From Shewanella psychromarinicola (lineage in GTDB: Bacteria; Pseudomonadota; Gammaproteobacteria; Enterobacterales; Shewanellaceae), in NCBI RefSeq assembly GCF_003855155.1, contig NZ_CP034073.1, positions 62,001-126,000 of the forward strand: a stretch of DNA of 64,000 bases, written 5' to 3'. Positions 9,536 through 19,043 of this stretch are shown in pieces. The stretch's first letter is position 1; each line of letters starts with the position of its first letter. The notes beneath the pieces are model-generated. The model saw only the letters and a program-made list of their open reading frames with translations. It searched no databases and had not been told where the DNA came from. Position numbers and translations under genes: made by a program.

Positions 9536-10471
9536 ATGAAACGTTTTAAGCATATAATCGTAAAAGTCAATGCGCCAACCAATCTTGAAATGGATATCGC
9601 AGTATTACGAGGCGTTGAATTGGCAAGAAAAATCGGTGCAAGAATAACCTTATTTGACGTAGTCGAACCGCATGAATCTATCCTAAGTAGTTATGCCGAT
9701 ATTGTCAGTCCATCGGAACTTACCGAACTGATTATAGCGCAGCGGCTTGACCAACTTAATGAGCTAGCAGAAAAATTACACCGCAATGGTTTAGACATTT
9801 CAGCACGGGTTACTAGTGGTAAAAACTTTATCGAAATCGTTAAATTCGTCATTTTGAACCAAGGTGATTTACTGATCAAAGCGGCGAATAAAAGCGAAAA
9901 GAGTTTTGATAGCAATGACTTTCATATCATGCGCAAATGCCCTAAACCCGTTTGGCTTATTAAGGAAGAAAAAAACGATAAACTTAAAAAAGTATTAGCG
10001 GCAGTGGACCTTTCAATGGAGCAACATGCAGAAGGCCGCGCGCAAAATCGAATGATAATCGACATAGCCACTTCGTTGAGTCGATATAAAAATGCCGAGC
10101 TAACAATCTTATCGTGCTGGTCATTATACGGAGAAGAGGCTCTCAGACGCGGCGCATTCACTAGAGTCCCACAGGCAAAAATTGAAACATTATTAAACAA
10201 TGAAGAGCGCGAATATCAAGAGAGCCTCAATATATTGGTTAACGAATATGCGGAGTTCAAGTTTGATCAACAATTAATAAAAGGCAAACCAAAATCCATC
10301 ATCCCAGAGTTTGTAAATAGTCATGAAATCGATGTTGTCGTAATGGGCACTATTGGCCGCTCTGGCATTCCTGGCTTTTTAATCGGCAATACATCTGAAT
10401 CGGTACTTCAGGCAATTAATTCGTCTGTGATCACCTTAAAGCCAGAAAATTGGGTGTCGCCGATTTATTAA
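9536..10471 (+). CDS. Tandem-domain universal stress protein (UspE-like)
   Basis: 311 residues with two Usp domains. The second domain keeps the nucleotide-binding signature MGTIGRSGIPGFLIGNTSESV (G-2x-G-9x-G-S/T). The first is degenerate at that loop, the usual UspE pattern. A GGAG ribosome site sits about 8 nt before the ATG, and the gene starts 35 bp after the Mrp operon, so it is probably transcribed with it. Usp proteins act in the cytoplasm in stress survival; the link with sodium/pH stress is an inference from position. Confidence 0.85.
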   Translation: MKRFKHIIVKVNAPTNLEMDIAVLRGVELARKIGARITLFDVVEPHESILSSYADIVSPSELTELIIAQRLDQLNELAEKLHRNGLDISARVTSGKNFIEIVKFVILNQGDLLIKAANKSEKSFDSNDFHIMRKCPKPVWLIKEEKNDKLKKVLAAVDLSMEQHAEGRAQNRMIIDIATSLSRYKNAELTILSCWSLYGEEALRRGAFTRVPQAKIETLLNNEEREYQESLNILVNEYAEFKFDQQLIKGKPKSIIPEFVNSHEIDVVVMGTIGRSGIPGFLIGNTSESVLQAINSSVITLKPENWVSPIY

Positions 10472-11248
10472 CAAGGACGTATCACTGTATTGGGAAAAGT
10501 CGAAGATATAAAGGTGCTTATGAACATAGTAATCTTGATACTTTTCATATTTACCTATCTTCGATTTGCCTATCTCTTTCTTAAAAATAAATTTGGCTCA
10601 CTGGAGTAACACGAAAAAAAAGCCAAGTGCCATTGTTACCTTATCGAATAATGATCGCCAGTATCACCACCACATTGGTTAATAACATTTTAGCGGGTCG
10701 ACTAACGTCGCTCGACAACTGATTAAAACCAGACGACGATGAAGCCTATCTAGATGAAAAAACGACCTACGGCTCCGCGATCTAAACCTCAATAACAGCG
10801 ACGTTTTCGACTGGCTCAATAATCGCTTAAACGCCAGTTTTTCACTATTGCAATATCCACTAATAACAATACTTTCAGAGGTATAAGCGGAATGATTACA
10901 TTAACTTTTAGTGGCGTACGTTAATACCGAACACGGTATTTATTTAGACCATAGCGTGATTATAAGCATCAACTAACGTTGACAAATTTTACAATTAATC
11001 AGTCGAAAAATACGAGCAAAGTACAACAAATATTCGAATATAAATGATAAGCACCTCATGCTAAATTAAGCTTACTTTTCGGGTAAAAGCAGCAAGTCAT
11101 TATCTTTTCAGCATTTGATAAATGTCATCACGAAGTGGGCAAAGCCAAAAAAGGCAGTGCTGCCTAATGCGACTACATCATCACAGGAGATGATGATTAC
11201 AACCAAAGCATAATATAAGTATGAATTTAATCATCATAGGAGAAAACA
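10472..11248 (+). other. 777-bp gap with decayed coding traces
   Basis: No intact gene beyond the possible 29-residue peptide at 10520-10609. Around 10720-10890 there are short coding-like pieces (for example one ending SLLQYPLITILSEV before a stop) separated by stops, suggesting a decayed gene of unknown family between the two stress-protein genes. Confidence 0.4.
10520..10609 (+). CDS. Possible 29-residue membrane peptide or gene remnant
   Basis: ATG to TAA reads MNIVILILFIFTYLRFAYLF plus nine residues: one hydrophobic helix then a short basic tail. An AAGG lies 6 nt in front of the ATG. It could be a real small membrane protein, or the first helix of a decayed permease, since such proteins often begin this way. 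The following sequence is not open. Low certainty. Confidence 0.25.
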   Translation: MNIVILILFIFTYLRFAYLFLKNKFGSLE

Positions 11249-12187
11249 ATGGTTACTCTACATAAGTTATTGGTCGTTTCCCCTGCAAGCTCAATCCAAC
11301 CTTCGGTTATTGCGCAATCAATTAAAATAGCAAAAAATCATCAATCACACGTCACTTTCTTTAGCGTTGCGGAAGAAATCCCTAAAGATCAGCTTGCGCT
11401 AATAACCCTCTTGCCACCACAGGAGATCATGGACAATCTACTCAAAGAGCAACATGCCATTTTAAAAAACAATGTCGAGCAATTTCATCATAACTATCTT
11501 ACTGTTGATGCACAAAACGCAATCGGTGTACCCTTTATTGAAGTGACTAAAAAAGTACAGCAAGAAAATTATGATCTGGTTATTTTAGCAGCAAAGACCA
11601 GTGAGCATCCCCGTAAAAGGTTTTTTGGTAGTACCACTATTCATCTCATGAGAAAATGCCCTTGTCCTGTATTAACGATTGGTACAAAAGAAGATAAACC
11701 CTTTAAGCGCATAGTTGCGGCTATTGATGTATATGCCCCAAGCGAAGAAGGCCTAGCGCTTAACCATAAAATTTTAACATGGGCCGCCGACTTAGCGGTG
11801 TCAGAAAATGCAGAATTACATGTTATTCATGCTTGGCAATTACCTAGTAAAGACTATTTAAAATGTTGGGGCCATAACTCTAAAGTTGATCGACTCGAAA
11901 TGATCATGAAGGAGCAACAGGATAGACAAAAACGTTTTGATAACATTATTGAAAGTAACTTTGCTGCTAACAATTTGCCCATTGCAAAACTTATTGAAGG
12001 TATTGCCCAAGAAGAGATACCTAAATACATAGAAGATCACGATATTGATCTTGTTATTATGGGCACGGTATGTCGAACGGGTATTGCGGGGCTGTTTATT
12101 GGCAATACGGCTGAATCTATCCTAAGTGAAGTCTCATGTTCAGTATTAACATTAAAACCGCAGGGATTTATGACACCCGTTAAGTAA
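11249..12187 (+). CDS. Tandem-domain universal stress protein (UspE-like), second copy
   Basis: 312 residues with two Usp domains; the second carries MGTVCRTGIAGLFIGNTAES followed by SVLTLKPQGF, and the first keeps FGSTTIHLMRKCPCPVL. It is a diverged paralogue of the gene at 9536 (same HLMRKCP and LKP endings). A strong ribosome site (taggag, 6 nt before the ATG) supports the start. It is separated from its paralogue by a decayed region, so it probably has its own promoter. Likely cytoplasmic stress protein. Confidence 0.85.
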   Translation: MVTLHKLLVVSPASSIQPSVIAQSIKIAKNHQSHVTFFSVAEEIPKDQLALITLLPPQEIMDNLLKEQHAILKNNVEQFHHNYLTVDAQNAIGVPFIEVTKKVQQENYDLVILAAKTSEHPRKRFFGSTTIHLMRKCPCPVLTIGTKEDKPFKRIVAAIDVYAPSEEGLALNHKILTWAADLAVSENAELHVIHAWQLPSKDYLKCWGHNSKVDRLEMIMKEQQDRQKRFDNIIESNFAANNLPIAKLIEGIAQEEIPKYIEDHDIDLVIMGTVCRTGIAGLFIGNTAESILSEVSCSVLTLKPQGFMTPVK

Positions 12188-12252
12188 TGTTTCCTTTTAT
12201 GGTAAAAACGGTTTATTTGTTACGGTTACAAATTTAACCATGGGGGATGCTT

Positions 12253-12450
12253 TTACCGCCGATCAGAAGAGAAAATATAATATTGCCGCTTAATTTCTTC
12301 AACGCGGCCAATAATATTAACAGCATATTTATCAGTAAGGTATTCTTCAATAAGTCTAGGAAAGCTAACAATACTGAGGCCTGCTTGTCCAAAAGACTTC
12401 ATTAATGATCTACCATCACATTCTTCAACACTATTTGCCGAGAGATTATG
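12253..12450 (-). pseudogene. NhaR-like regulator, C-terminal remnant
   Basis: The minus strand reads ECDGRSLMKSFGQAGL, then IIGRVEEIKRQYYIFSSDRR and a stop at 12253-12255. This matches the NhaR segment EFDDAALMKAFG ... IGRVENV ... IFAER. No start is present and the frame is closed by a stop a little upstream (near 12455). It is the wreck of a second nhaR-like gene, on the opposite strand to the intact one at 1281. Confidence 0.7.
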
Positions 12451-12479
12451 CTGTTATAACCAAGATGATAAGCGGACTT

Positions 12480-12805
12480 TTACCGCTGATTTTTTGCGTT
12501 GCAAAACCCAAGAAAGGGCGGATAGCGATTGAGAAATTGAAATCAGTAAGTGATGACTCATATTTCAATCCTCTTAGCGGAAATCGATAGGGTCAAAGAC
12601 AGCGAAAAAGACTTTCCTTAAAGAGCCACCCTCAATGTACTGGGCATATTATGCACTAGCAAATTTTGGCTATAGACACGACAGCAAAGCAACCGGAGTG
12701 GTTCGTTCAGAGGCATTATGGAATGACGGGTTTGCACTAAAACAACGTTTAGAGAATGCCAAATTCATGCAGCAACAGATAAAAAATGGGGTCAAGATAG
12801 TTTAA
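12480..12805 (+). pseudogene. Frameshifted remnant of an unknown protein
   Basis: Two overlapping frames read as one protein broken by a frameshift near 12580: the first gives GRIAIEKLKSVSDDSYFNPL, the second continues through KTAKKTFLKEPPSMYWAYYA and ends ENAKFMQQQIKNGVKIV then TAA at 12803-12805. The text looks coding, but the start and most of the N-terminus are missing. Family not recognised. Confidence 0.45.
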
Positions 12806-12814
12806 CTTTAGGAC

Positions 12815-12988
12815 GTTTGAGTGTAGAAACTTAAATTTGGATAATTTGAGTCTAGCATCGAGTTAGTTTGAGTCCAGATAGTTTGAGTCTAGATAGCTTG
12901 AACCAGAAAGTTTGAGTCTGGATAGCTTAAACCAAATAGCTTGGGTTTAGATAACGTCAACCTAAGAAATTTAAATCTGGATAGTGAG
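12815..12988. repeat. Degenerate 15-bp tandem repeat array
   Basis: About ten diverged units around ttgagtctagatagc, the same family as the array at 527-629. The copies are more degenerate here. Confidence 0.8.
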
Positions 12989-13044
12989 AACCTCGCTCAT
13001 TAAGTTAATACCGCCATCTGCAGCTATTTAACCACAATAAAAAC

Positions 13045-13518
13045 TTAACCTTGGGCGCAGATGTCAGCAAACTTTGCGTTCAATAATCGTTGTAAATCTG
13101 CGGGGCTTAGCGATATTTCTAAGCCTCTTTTCCCGGCACTAACGTAGATACGTTGATACTGCTGAGCAGAAGTATCAATCACAGTCACCAAGCGTTTTTT
13201 CTGCCCTAATGGACTGACACCACCCAGTACATAACCACTTGATCGTTCCACTGCTAACGCCTCTGCCATGTGGGCTTTTTTAGCGCCTGCCGCTTTAGCG
13301 ATTAACTTCATGCTGAGCATCGACGACACAGGTACGATGCCAACCACCAGCGATTGATTATCCAAGCTCACCACTAAAGTCTTAAACACTTGTTCGACTG
13401 GCACCGCTAATTTTTGCGCCGCTTCTAATCCATAAGACTCGCTGTTGGTATCATGATGATATTCATGCACCTCAAAGTCTATCTTGTGCTTTTTCGCCAT
13501 CTCAATTGCTGGGGTCAT
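13045..13518 (-). CDS. ybaK: Cys-tRNA(Pro) deacylase YbaK
   Basis: 157 residues, full length for YbaK/EbsC. It matches E. coli YbaK over its length: MTPAIEMAKKHKI at the start, VFKTLVVSL, GAKKAHMAEALAVERSSGYV, GGVSPLGQKKRLVTVID, YVSAGKRGLEISLSPADL and NAKFADI. The enzyme hydrolyses cysteine mischarged on tRNA-Pro, working in trans with ProRS. Lys in VFKTLV is the family catalytic lysine. Single gene with no operon partner visible. Confidence 0.95.
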   Translation of the reverse strand: MTPAIEMAKKHKIDFEVHEYHHDTNSESYGLEAAQKLAVPVEQVFKTLVVSLDNQSLVVGIVPVSSMLSMKLIAKAAGAKKAHMAEALAVERSSGYVLGGVSPLGQKKRLVTVIDTSAQQYQRIYVSAGKRGLEISLSPADLQRLLNAKFADICAQG

Positions 13519-13594
13519 GTTTGTTGGCTCATATTAGTGGCGTATTTAGTGGTTAATGAATACGCTGATTATACATTAATACCTTGAGTGCAAA

Positions 13595-14560
13595 TTAAGA
13601 GGACAGCGACACTTTACTCGGTTGGTAAAAATGTAAGTACCGCAGACAAACATAACTGACAACCACGGTGGCAACAAGCAGTTCAAATTCGGCTAGGCCA
13701 TGAATTTGTTGTACATACTCGGTTGCGACGCCAATACTCTCCATCCAAACAGCCATTTTAAATAACGCAGTAGACCCTATTACCATCGGAAACGTAAATG
13801 CCGCAAAGCCAGGACTAAAAGGCAAGCGTAATAACTTAAAAAACGACAGATAAATAACGGCGGTCATCAGCACCCCAATGCCAAATAATAGTGCGACTAT
13901 TACCGGTGAAGGTTGTTGCGTAATCGTTAAATAACCCGCCAAAGATAAACTCGCTGGCGCGGCTAGAATAGCTAATGTGGGTTTAGCTGAATCGGGAATT
14001 TGTTCCTTAAAAATAAGACGATAAATCATCATGGGTAACATTACTGCATAACATAACATGCCAAAAACAAGCGCCACTTGGGCAACCCATAATAAATGAA
14101 CGTTACCTGAAAAAGACACATCGGCCACCACAATACCAATAGGCGGAATAAACCAACTGGGCACCATGTGACTCAGTGAAAACTGCTTACTGCGGTGATA
14201 GATAAAGCCTACCAAAAAACTAATGTGAAGTAACACCGCAAAAGACCATAACAAATCACCTGCAAGCGCTGATAAGTAACCCAGCGAGTTTGACACCACC
14301 ATTAGCGCCATCGCAAAAGTCGGTACCACACTTCCCACGACTGGATGAGCGAGGTCTTGGCGCAAGAGGTCTGAATGAAATAAAAACTTACCACTGAGGA
14401 TCAGTAATAATACACTGGCAATAACGGCACCCGTCCATTGACTGTAGTGATGCAAATCAACTAGCGTTTCCCAGCACCAACCTAAACTTGCAATCCCCAG
14501 CGCCAGTCCTGCCATCGGTGTTGGCGCTGCCATTAGGGTATTTTTTACCGCTCGAATCAT
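13595..14560 (-). CDS. TDT/TehA-family (SLAC1-fold) transporter
   Basis: About 320 residues and ten membrane helices (321 from the chosen start). The fold family (tellurite-resistance/dicarboxylate transporter, TehA/SLAC1-like) is suggested by the paired-helix pattern, P-T-P-M-A-G at the start, VPSWFIPPIG, and FSPGFAAFTFPMVIGSTA late in the protein. The start at 14560 (MIRAVKN) is preferred over 14581 because a GAGG lies a few bases before it. Substrate unknown; members carry anions, sulfite or dicarboxylates, or give tellurite tolerance. Divergent from a LysR gene that probably controls it. Confidence 0.8.
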   Translation of the reverse strand: MIRAVKNTLMAAPTPMAGLALGIASLGWCWETLVDLHHYSQWTGAVIASVLLLILSGKFLFHSDLLRQDLAHPVVGSVVPTFAMALMVVSNSLGYLSALAGDLLWSFAVLLHISFLVGFIYHRSKQFSLSHMVPSWFIPPIGIVVADVSFSGNVHLLWVAQVALVFGMLCYAVMLPMMIYRLIFKEQIPDSAKPTLAILAAPASLSLAGYLTITQQPSPVIVALLFGIGVLMTAVIYLSFFKLLRLPFSPGFAAFTFPMVIGSTALFKMAVWMESIGVATEYVQQIHGLAEFELLVATVVVSYVCLRYLHFYQPSKVSLSS

Positions 14561-14697
14561 TACAACCTCAAAACTAATCATCAGAGAATAAGCTTATATT
14601 ACGCTTGCACTTTGTTTATATATATCCAATTATATGGAACATTCGTTCAGAAAAACTAAACGACTTCTTACTTAACAACAGAGCCTGACGACATTCG

Positions 14698-15600
14698 ATG
14701 AATATTTCGCTGAAACAGCTCAATGTATTTACCAGTATAACCCAGCATAGAACCTTAACGGCTGCCGCCGAGGCGTTGCATTTATCTAAAGCGGCGGTAA
14801 GCATGGCACTGGCTGAATTAGAAAAACAACTCGGCCATCCGCTATTTGACAGAGTCAATAACCGCTTAATTCTTAATCAAGAAGGACACAAACTATTACC
14901 CCTTGCCGACGAGCTGCTTAGTAGAGCAAATAATATCAGTCAATTGTTTGATGCAGACCACGCTTTTTCGGGTCAATTAAAAATAGGTGCCAGTGATACC
15001 TTAGGTAACCATGTTGTTCCTGGGCTACTGAGTCAATTTCGGCATCAACATCAGCATTTCTCTCAAAGCGTAGTAATTTCCAATTCACGGCTAATTTGCC
15101 AAAAGCTGCTGGATTACGAGCTAGACATAGGCTTAATTGAGGGTAAAAGTCATTATCCAGAACTTATAGCAAGCCAATTTAGCAATGATAAAATGTGTAT
15201 TATCGCCGCGTCTCATTTACCGATAAGCCAGCAAACGCAATGGAAGTTTACCGATTTAGCACGAAGTGAATGGGTATTGCGTGAGGCAGGTTCAGGCTCG
15301 CGAGAGTTTTTTTTGCGCACCATCGCACCGCAAATAGAGTCTTGGCATGAAGTGTTCGAACTTAACACTACAGAGGCCTTAATTAACAGTGTTGCTGCGG
15401 GGCTAGGTTTAGGCTGTTTATCGACTTTAGCGGCCCAATATGCCATAAATGATGGCCGAGTAACTCAGCTTAGTTTACCTAAAGCTACTGATAACATTGA
15501 TATGCAACGACCCTTTTGGTTGATGGTACATAAAGATAAATATCATAGTCCTTTACTGAAAAGTTTTATTGAATTTTGCCATCAGTGGGACAATACATAA
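14698..15600 (+). CDS. LysR family transcriptional regulator
   Basis: 300 residues: N-terminal HTH (LKQLNVFTSITQHRTLTAAA, then LSKAAVSMALAELEKQLGHPLFDR) and a LysR substrate-binding domain ending at SFIEFCHQW. The SGQLKIGASDTLGNHVVPGLL stretch resembles CysB/YeiE-like members. It is transcribed away from the TDT transporter with a short gap of about 137 bp, the classic arrangement for a LysR regulator and its target. The inducer is unknown. Confidence 0.9.
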   Translation: MNISLKQLNVFTSITQHRTLTAAAEALHLSKAAVSMALAELEKQLGHPLFDRVNNRLILNQEGHKLLPLADELLSRANNISQLFDADHAFSGQLKIGASDTLGNHVVPGLLSQFRHQHQHFSQSVVISNSRLICQKLLDYELDIGLIEGKSHYPELIASQFSNDKMCIIAASHLPISQQTQWKFTDLARSEWVLREAGSGSREFFLRTIAPQIESWHEVFELNTTEALINSVAAGLGLGCLSTLAAQYAINDGRVTQLSLPKATDNIDMQRPFWLMVHKDKYHSPLLKSFIEFCHQWDNT

Positions 15601-15676
15601 AGTAGCTACCCCTTATGCAGATAATAAGGTTTTATCTGTTTTATAAAATCTGCCCATTTACATTTGAGTTTAGGAT

Positions 15677-15696
15677 ATGGCCTGCGGCCACTAACG
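15677..15696. repeat. Dispersed repeat core (left copy)
   Basis: The 20-bp core atggcctgcggccactaacg recurs with two changes at 16780-16799, on the other side of the IS1595 copy. The surrounding 100 bp here (including cattccggcatggctttt) look like the dispersed intergenic repeats of this genus. Confidence 0.6.
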
Positions 15697-15784
15697 CTTA
15701 AGATCGCAAGGTTCCACCCTGCACGGGCCCATTCGACCGTCATTCCGGCATGGCTTTTGAGCTGGAGTCCGGCTCATTCTTTTA

Positions 15785-16758
15785 CATGCCTATGCACTTG
15801 GCTCAGTAAGAATGTATTGGCGTGTGAATTATTGCCAAATTTAACAATCTGTTAGGTATTTCTCTTTCCATTTGTCTACGATTGAACCGATAACAGAACT
15901 CGCTCAGGTATTCTTGTAGGTACTTTCCTGAAACACCATGGAATGTCCCAAGTAAAAATGCTTTTAAGTTACCAATGGCAATATGAACCCAAGGCAGCCA
16001 TTCATCAACAAGCTCACTGGGGGTAACCCTCGCTTCATGTTGTTGAGTTTTATCTATAATGTTCAACGCAGGTAAACCGTCTGTATGCACTTTTTGCTGT
16101 CTCGTTAAGTGTTTGGCAACGAACTGTTCAACACTATCATGGCAAACGCTATTCACAGCCTGCATAGCAATAAATCCAGCTCTTTTTCCTTTGCTTTCAA
16201 CGGCAACTAAAACAGGTGTTTTACCTCCAGCTCCACGTCCACGCTTGCCCTTGCTTTTGCCACCCACTAACGCATCATCAATTTCAATGACCCCTGACAG
16301 TCTATATAAGCTGTCTCTATGGCCCATAGCTGTTCTCAGCTTGCTTAATATCAAACGTGCCGTTCGCCAATTAACTTCAATGTGCTTGCTCAGTCTTAAT
16401 GCTGAAATACTGCCTTTATCTGAGCCTAAAAAGTAGATAGCCCAAAACCACTTAGTGATAGGAATACGGCTACCGTGGAATAATGTGTCTGCTGTGACCG
16501 ATGTTTGTTTATGACATTGACTGCATTCATATAAATTGCGGGTTGTAAGCTCATAGGCATGCTCACAAGAGCATCTAGGGCAAACAAAACCATTAGGCCA
16601 TCTCATTTTCTTAATGTGATTTAAGCAATCAATTTCAGCGCTGAATTGACGTTGCCATTCAAAAAAACTCGTTTCAGGCATTTTCATAGCAAATCTCACT
16701 TCTAGTCTTGATTTATACTATAAGAATAAGCCAAAACTGACTCAGATGCATAGGCATG
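15785..16758 (-). mobile_element. IS1595-family insertion sequence, copy 1
   Basis: A 974-bp element with imperfect terminal inverted repeats (catgcctatgca at the left end; the complement of tgcataggcatg at the right). It is flanked by the perfect 8-bp target duplication ttctttta (15777-15784 and 16759-16766). It carries a single transposase. It is nearly identical to copy 2 at 29314-30287. Confidence 0.92.
15803..16699 (-). CDS. IS1595-family transposase (copy 1)
   Basis: 298 residues. A zinc-ribbon (CPRC at about 40 and CSQC at about 60) precedes the ISXO2-like DDE-type domain: first Asp in VIEIDDALVGG, second in VHTDGLPAL. The third position seems to be Asn (HIAIGNLKAFLLGTFHGVSG), as in some IS1595 subgroups. 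The frame is intact, so the copy may be active. It differs from copy 2 at a handful of residues. Confidence 0.92.
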   Translation of the reverse strand: MRFAMKMPETSFFEWQRQFSAEIDCLNHIKKMRWPNGFVCPRCSCEHAYELTTRNLYECSQCHKQTSVTADTLFHGSRIPITKWFWAIYFLGSDKGSISALRLSKHIEVNWRTARLILSKLRTAMGHRDSLYRLSGVIEIDDALVGGKSKGKRGRGAGGKTPVLVAVESKGKRAGFIAMQAVNSVCHDSVEQFVAKHLTRQQKVHTDGLPALNIIDKTQQHEARVTPSELVDEWLPWVHIAIGNLKAFLLGTFHGVSGKYLQEYLSEFCYRFNRRQMEREIPNRLLNLAIIHTPIHSY

Positions 16759-17086
16759 TTCTTTTATGATTTAAGTTTTATGGCCTGTGGTCACTAACGT
16801 CGTGGCGCTTCGCCCACACCAGACCAAGAAGAAACCAACGGCTGTTCCCTCTTGGTTCTTTGTTAACGAATTGGCCCAGCCGCCCCGCAACATTTTCCCT
16901 ATGGATTAAACAACAGCTGCGAAAAGGTCGTGATGGGGATTGATCCAGCTTTTAACTTCATTTGCAGACTGCTTCGGCCCATCTTGCAGTAAAGAGTGAA
17001 AATGCTAACGCTTCCGATGGGGATCTGATAGGCAGGATGCCTGAATGCCTTGTAGCACATGGATGTGCGAGAAAGGCCTGTCAGGC

Positions 17087-17124
17087 TCACGCATTCTTTT
17101 ATAAAAAGTCTTCAACGGCCTCAA
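17087..17124. repeat. 38-bp direct repeat, copy A
   Basis: The sequence from tcacgcat to cggcctcaa is repeated 68 bp further on (17155-17192) with about two or three mismatches. On the minus strand each copy ends an open frame in EAVEDFL then TAA, so the repeat may be a duplicated gene end. Confidence 0.7.
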
Positions 17125-17154
17125 TTTTTATTGAGCCTGAAGCTATGGGTCAGA

Positions 17155-17192
17155 TCACGCATGCTGTTATAAAAAGTCTTCAACGGCCTCAA
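17155..17192. repeat. 38-bp direct repeat, copy B
   Basis: Second copy of the repeat at 17087-17124. On the minus strand the frame leading into it reads LRRAKLMVDLEAVEDFL before TAA and is open for only about 33 codons. A remnant; no family recognised. Confidence 0.7.
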
Positions 17193-17309
17193 GATCAACC
17201 ATTAATTTGGCTCTTCGTAAATGAATATGACGGACTCGTTTGTGTCCCAAAGCTTGTTAGCACTAAAGCGCTATAGCACCCAGCATTAGTATAAAGGTGA
17301 GTATGCTCA

Positions 17310-19043
17310 TTACTCTTCCTCTAAATCATACGCAGGCAAGGTCGTAAGTCGATTATCATCGATCGGGCTACCCACAGTGAAGTGGTAGAAACTTTGCCAC
17401 TCGCGGGTTTCGATGCCGAAGGCCGTATGCACTGGGTCATCGAAGTAGCAGCCGATCCCGGTGGCGCCAATGCCCGCCGCCTCGGCCTCAAGGTAGAGCA
17501 CTTGCCCGATCATTCCGGCCTCCCAGAACAAGTTCCGGTAAAAGCTGGCGCCATAGGTCGCCAGGCTATCCATGTAGTCGGCGAGCATGGCCAGGCTAAA
17601 AGCGCCATCTGCGGCGATGTTCTGGCCGCAGGAGACGGTACTAGCCAGCGTTCGACAGTCGCCTTTTCGCAGTAGGTATAAGGGCAGTCCACTCGGGCAG
17701 TCCGGCACGCGCTGCCAAGAAAAGTCGGCATGCATCACCCGCTTAAGGGTCTCCACCTTGAGAGGATCTCTGATCAGCGCGTAGATGCCCGGCACCAATC
17801 CGTCGACGCGGTGCACGAACAGCCCTAGATGGATGCGAGAGCGCCAGGAGAGTGTATCCCAAGGCATTGCTTGATTCTCTTTAGTTGGCATCAGTCGGCC
17901 GAGCATAGCAAAGAATGTTGCCCGCGAGATCGCCGTCGTGCCATCCATTGCGACCGCACTGCGGCGACCAATAATCGCCCGCTCCGCAGTGAGCTCGGCC
18001 TCACCGATGTGGCCACTATTAGGGGTGACGAGCAACGCATCCGCCGAGGGAAAGCCTGCGAAATCTTCTTTAATCGGCGTGCTGGCGCAGCTTCGTATCG
18101 CCTGTGTAACTGTGTCGATTGCGGGCCACGCCACACTGTTGGCGGGGCTCAGCGTGTTGGCCCTGCCCTGCCAAAGTACGTCACTACCGTGAGCTGTCAA
18201 CGGCGTAGATTTCATCAATGGAGCGGCGGTTATATCCGCTACGGCTACATTCGGTGAAATCACTGCGAGTAGGTCCGCTTCCTCGCGTTCCGCCGCCGCG
18301 AAATCCTCATCTCGGTCTAGCCCAAGCAGGTTGGCAAGGGTGGCATCACTGATGTTGCCTTGCAGCACCAATGTCCATCCAAGCGCCGCTGCCGCGATAC
18401 GCAGACTGGCCAGCGCGTGCCCAACATCATGCTGGCAGTAACGGAACGCGCGCTCACCATACTTCCAAGCTTCACGCCATTGCACCGACGACAGACCAAC
18501 CAAAAAAGAGCCCTCAGGGAAAGAACCCTCACCAAAATACTCAGTCAGTTCGGACCACCGCGCAGCATTGAGCACCGCGCGCCGTTCAAGCGCGTGCTCC
18601 CTCGGCGCATAATGGTACAAGGCGGGCGTAGCGCCGATCTGCTCAATCTCAGGCAGTAGGGCATAGCCCTCGGTTGGATGCAGATTTCCGCTCGAGGGAT
18701 TGACCCGCAACGGCCACTTGGTATCACCAGATTTTTTCCATGCCGTCAGCGACAGTGCATAGCGGAAAAAAAGCGAGACCGACGCTAAAGACAATGGCAT
18801 CGGCGGCACGCTCGCGCTCACATAGAGCTGCCAATAGGGTAGCGGGCGGCCCAGCTTCGGCAGCGGGAGACGTACAAGATCCGCTCCTGCGTAACGCCTA
18901 AACGGATCGGGCTGCGTCGCCCAATCCATGTAGCCCAGTGCGGCGGCATAACGGTGAAAGTGATGTTTACTCCGCTCGTGGTAAGCGACAACAGCCTCGT
19001 CGGCAGAGGTATCCATCTCACCGACTAATGTTTGAGAAGTCAC
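17310..19043 (-). CDS. SagB/ThcOx-type double nitroreductase-fold dehydrogenase
   Basis: 577 residues with two nitroreductase-like domains, about 75-265 and 330-560. The first has [18 protein letters not shown], the typical SagB/ThcOx flavin-site block (R-x-x-P-S-x-G-x-x-x-P). The second has [36 protein letters not shown] and [11 protein letters not shown], again family hallmarks. Such FMN enzymes oxidise azolines in peptide natural products, but many occur outside those clusters, and no precursor, cyclodehydratase or transporter is seen here. It overlaps selO by 4 bp, so the two are co-translated. GC content and codon use are clearly higher than in the AT-rich neighbours, suggesting acquisition. 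Confidence 0.8.
   Translation of the reverse strand: MTSQTLVGEMDTSADEAVVAYHERSKHHFHRYAAALGYMDWATQPDPFRRYAGADLVRLPLPKLGRPLPYWQLYVSASVPPMPLSLASVSLFFRYALSLTAWKKSGDTKWPLRVNPSSGNLHPTEGYALLPEIEQIGATPALYHYAPREHALERRAVLNAARWSELTEYFGEGSFPEGSFLVGLSSVQWREAWKYGERAFRYCQHDVGHALASLRIAAAALGWTLVLQGNISDATLANLLGLDRDEDFAAAEREEADLLAVISPNVAVADITAAPLMKSTPLTAHGSDVLWQGRANTLSPANSVAWPAIDTVTQAIRSCASTPIKEDFAGFPSADALLVTPNSGHIGEAELTAERAIIGRRSAVAMDGTTAISRATFFAMLGRLMPTKENQAMPWDTLSWRSRIHLGLFVHRVDGLVPGIYALIRDPLKVETLKRVMHADFSWQRVPDCPSGLPLYLLRKGDCRTLASTVSCGQNIAADGAFSLAMLADYMDSLATYGASFYRNLFWEAGMIGQVLYLEAEAAGIGATGIGCYFDDPVHTAFGIETREWQSFYHFTVGSPIDDNRLTTLPAYDLEEE

Larger units (their letters stand above)
12188..13044. other. 857-bp gap with two gene remnants and a repeat array
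   Basis: No intact gene. It contains a minus-strand NhaR-like fragment (12253-12450), a frameshifted plus-strand fragment (about 12480-12805) and a degenerate 15-bp repeat array (12815-12988). Confidence 0.6.
16780..17309. other. Non-coding stretch after IS copy 1
   Basis: It begins with the right copy of the dispersed repeat core (16780-16799) and a hairpin-forming stretch (ccaaga ... tcttgg, 16825-16855), then mosaic sequence with a 38-bp direct repeat (17087-17124, 17155-17192). No supported gene. Confidence 0.5.

Noticed and set aside
15664..15855. Plus-strand frame running into IS copy 1
   Set aside because: It crosses the IS boundary and consists of dispersed repeat sequence.
16059..16436. 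Plus-strand 125-codon frames inside both IS copies
   Set aside because: They are shadows of the transposase gene and repeat only because the IS is duplicated.
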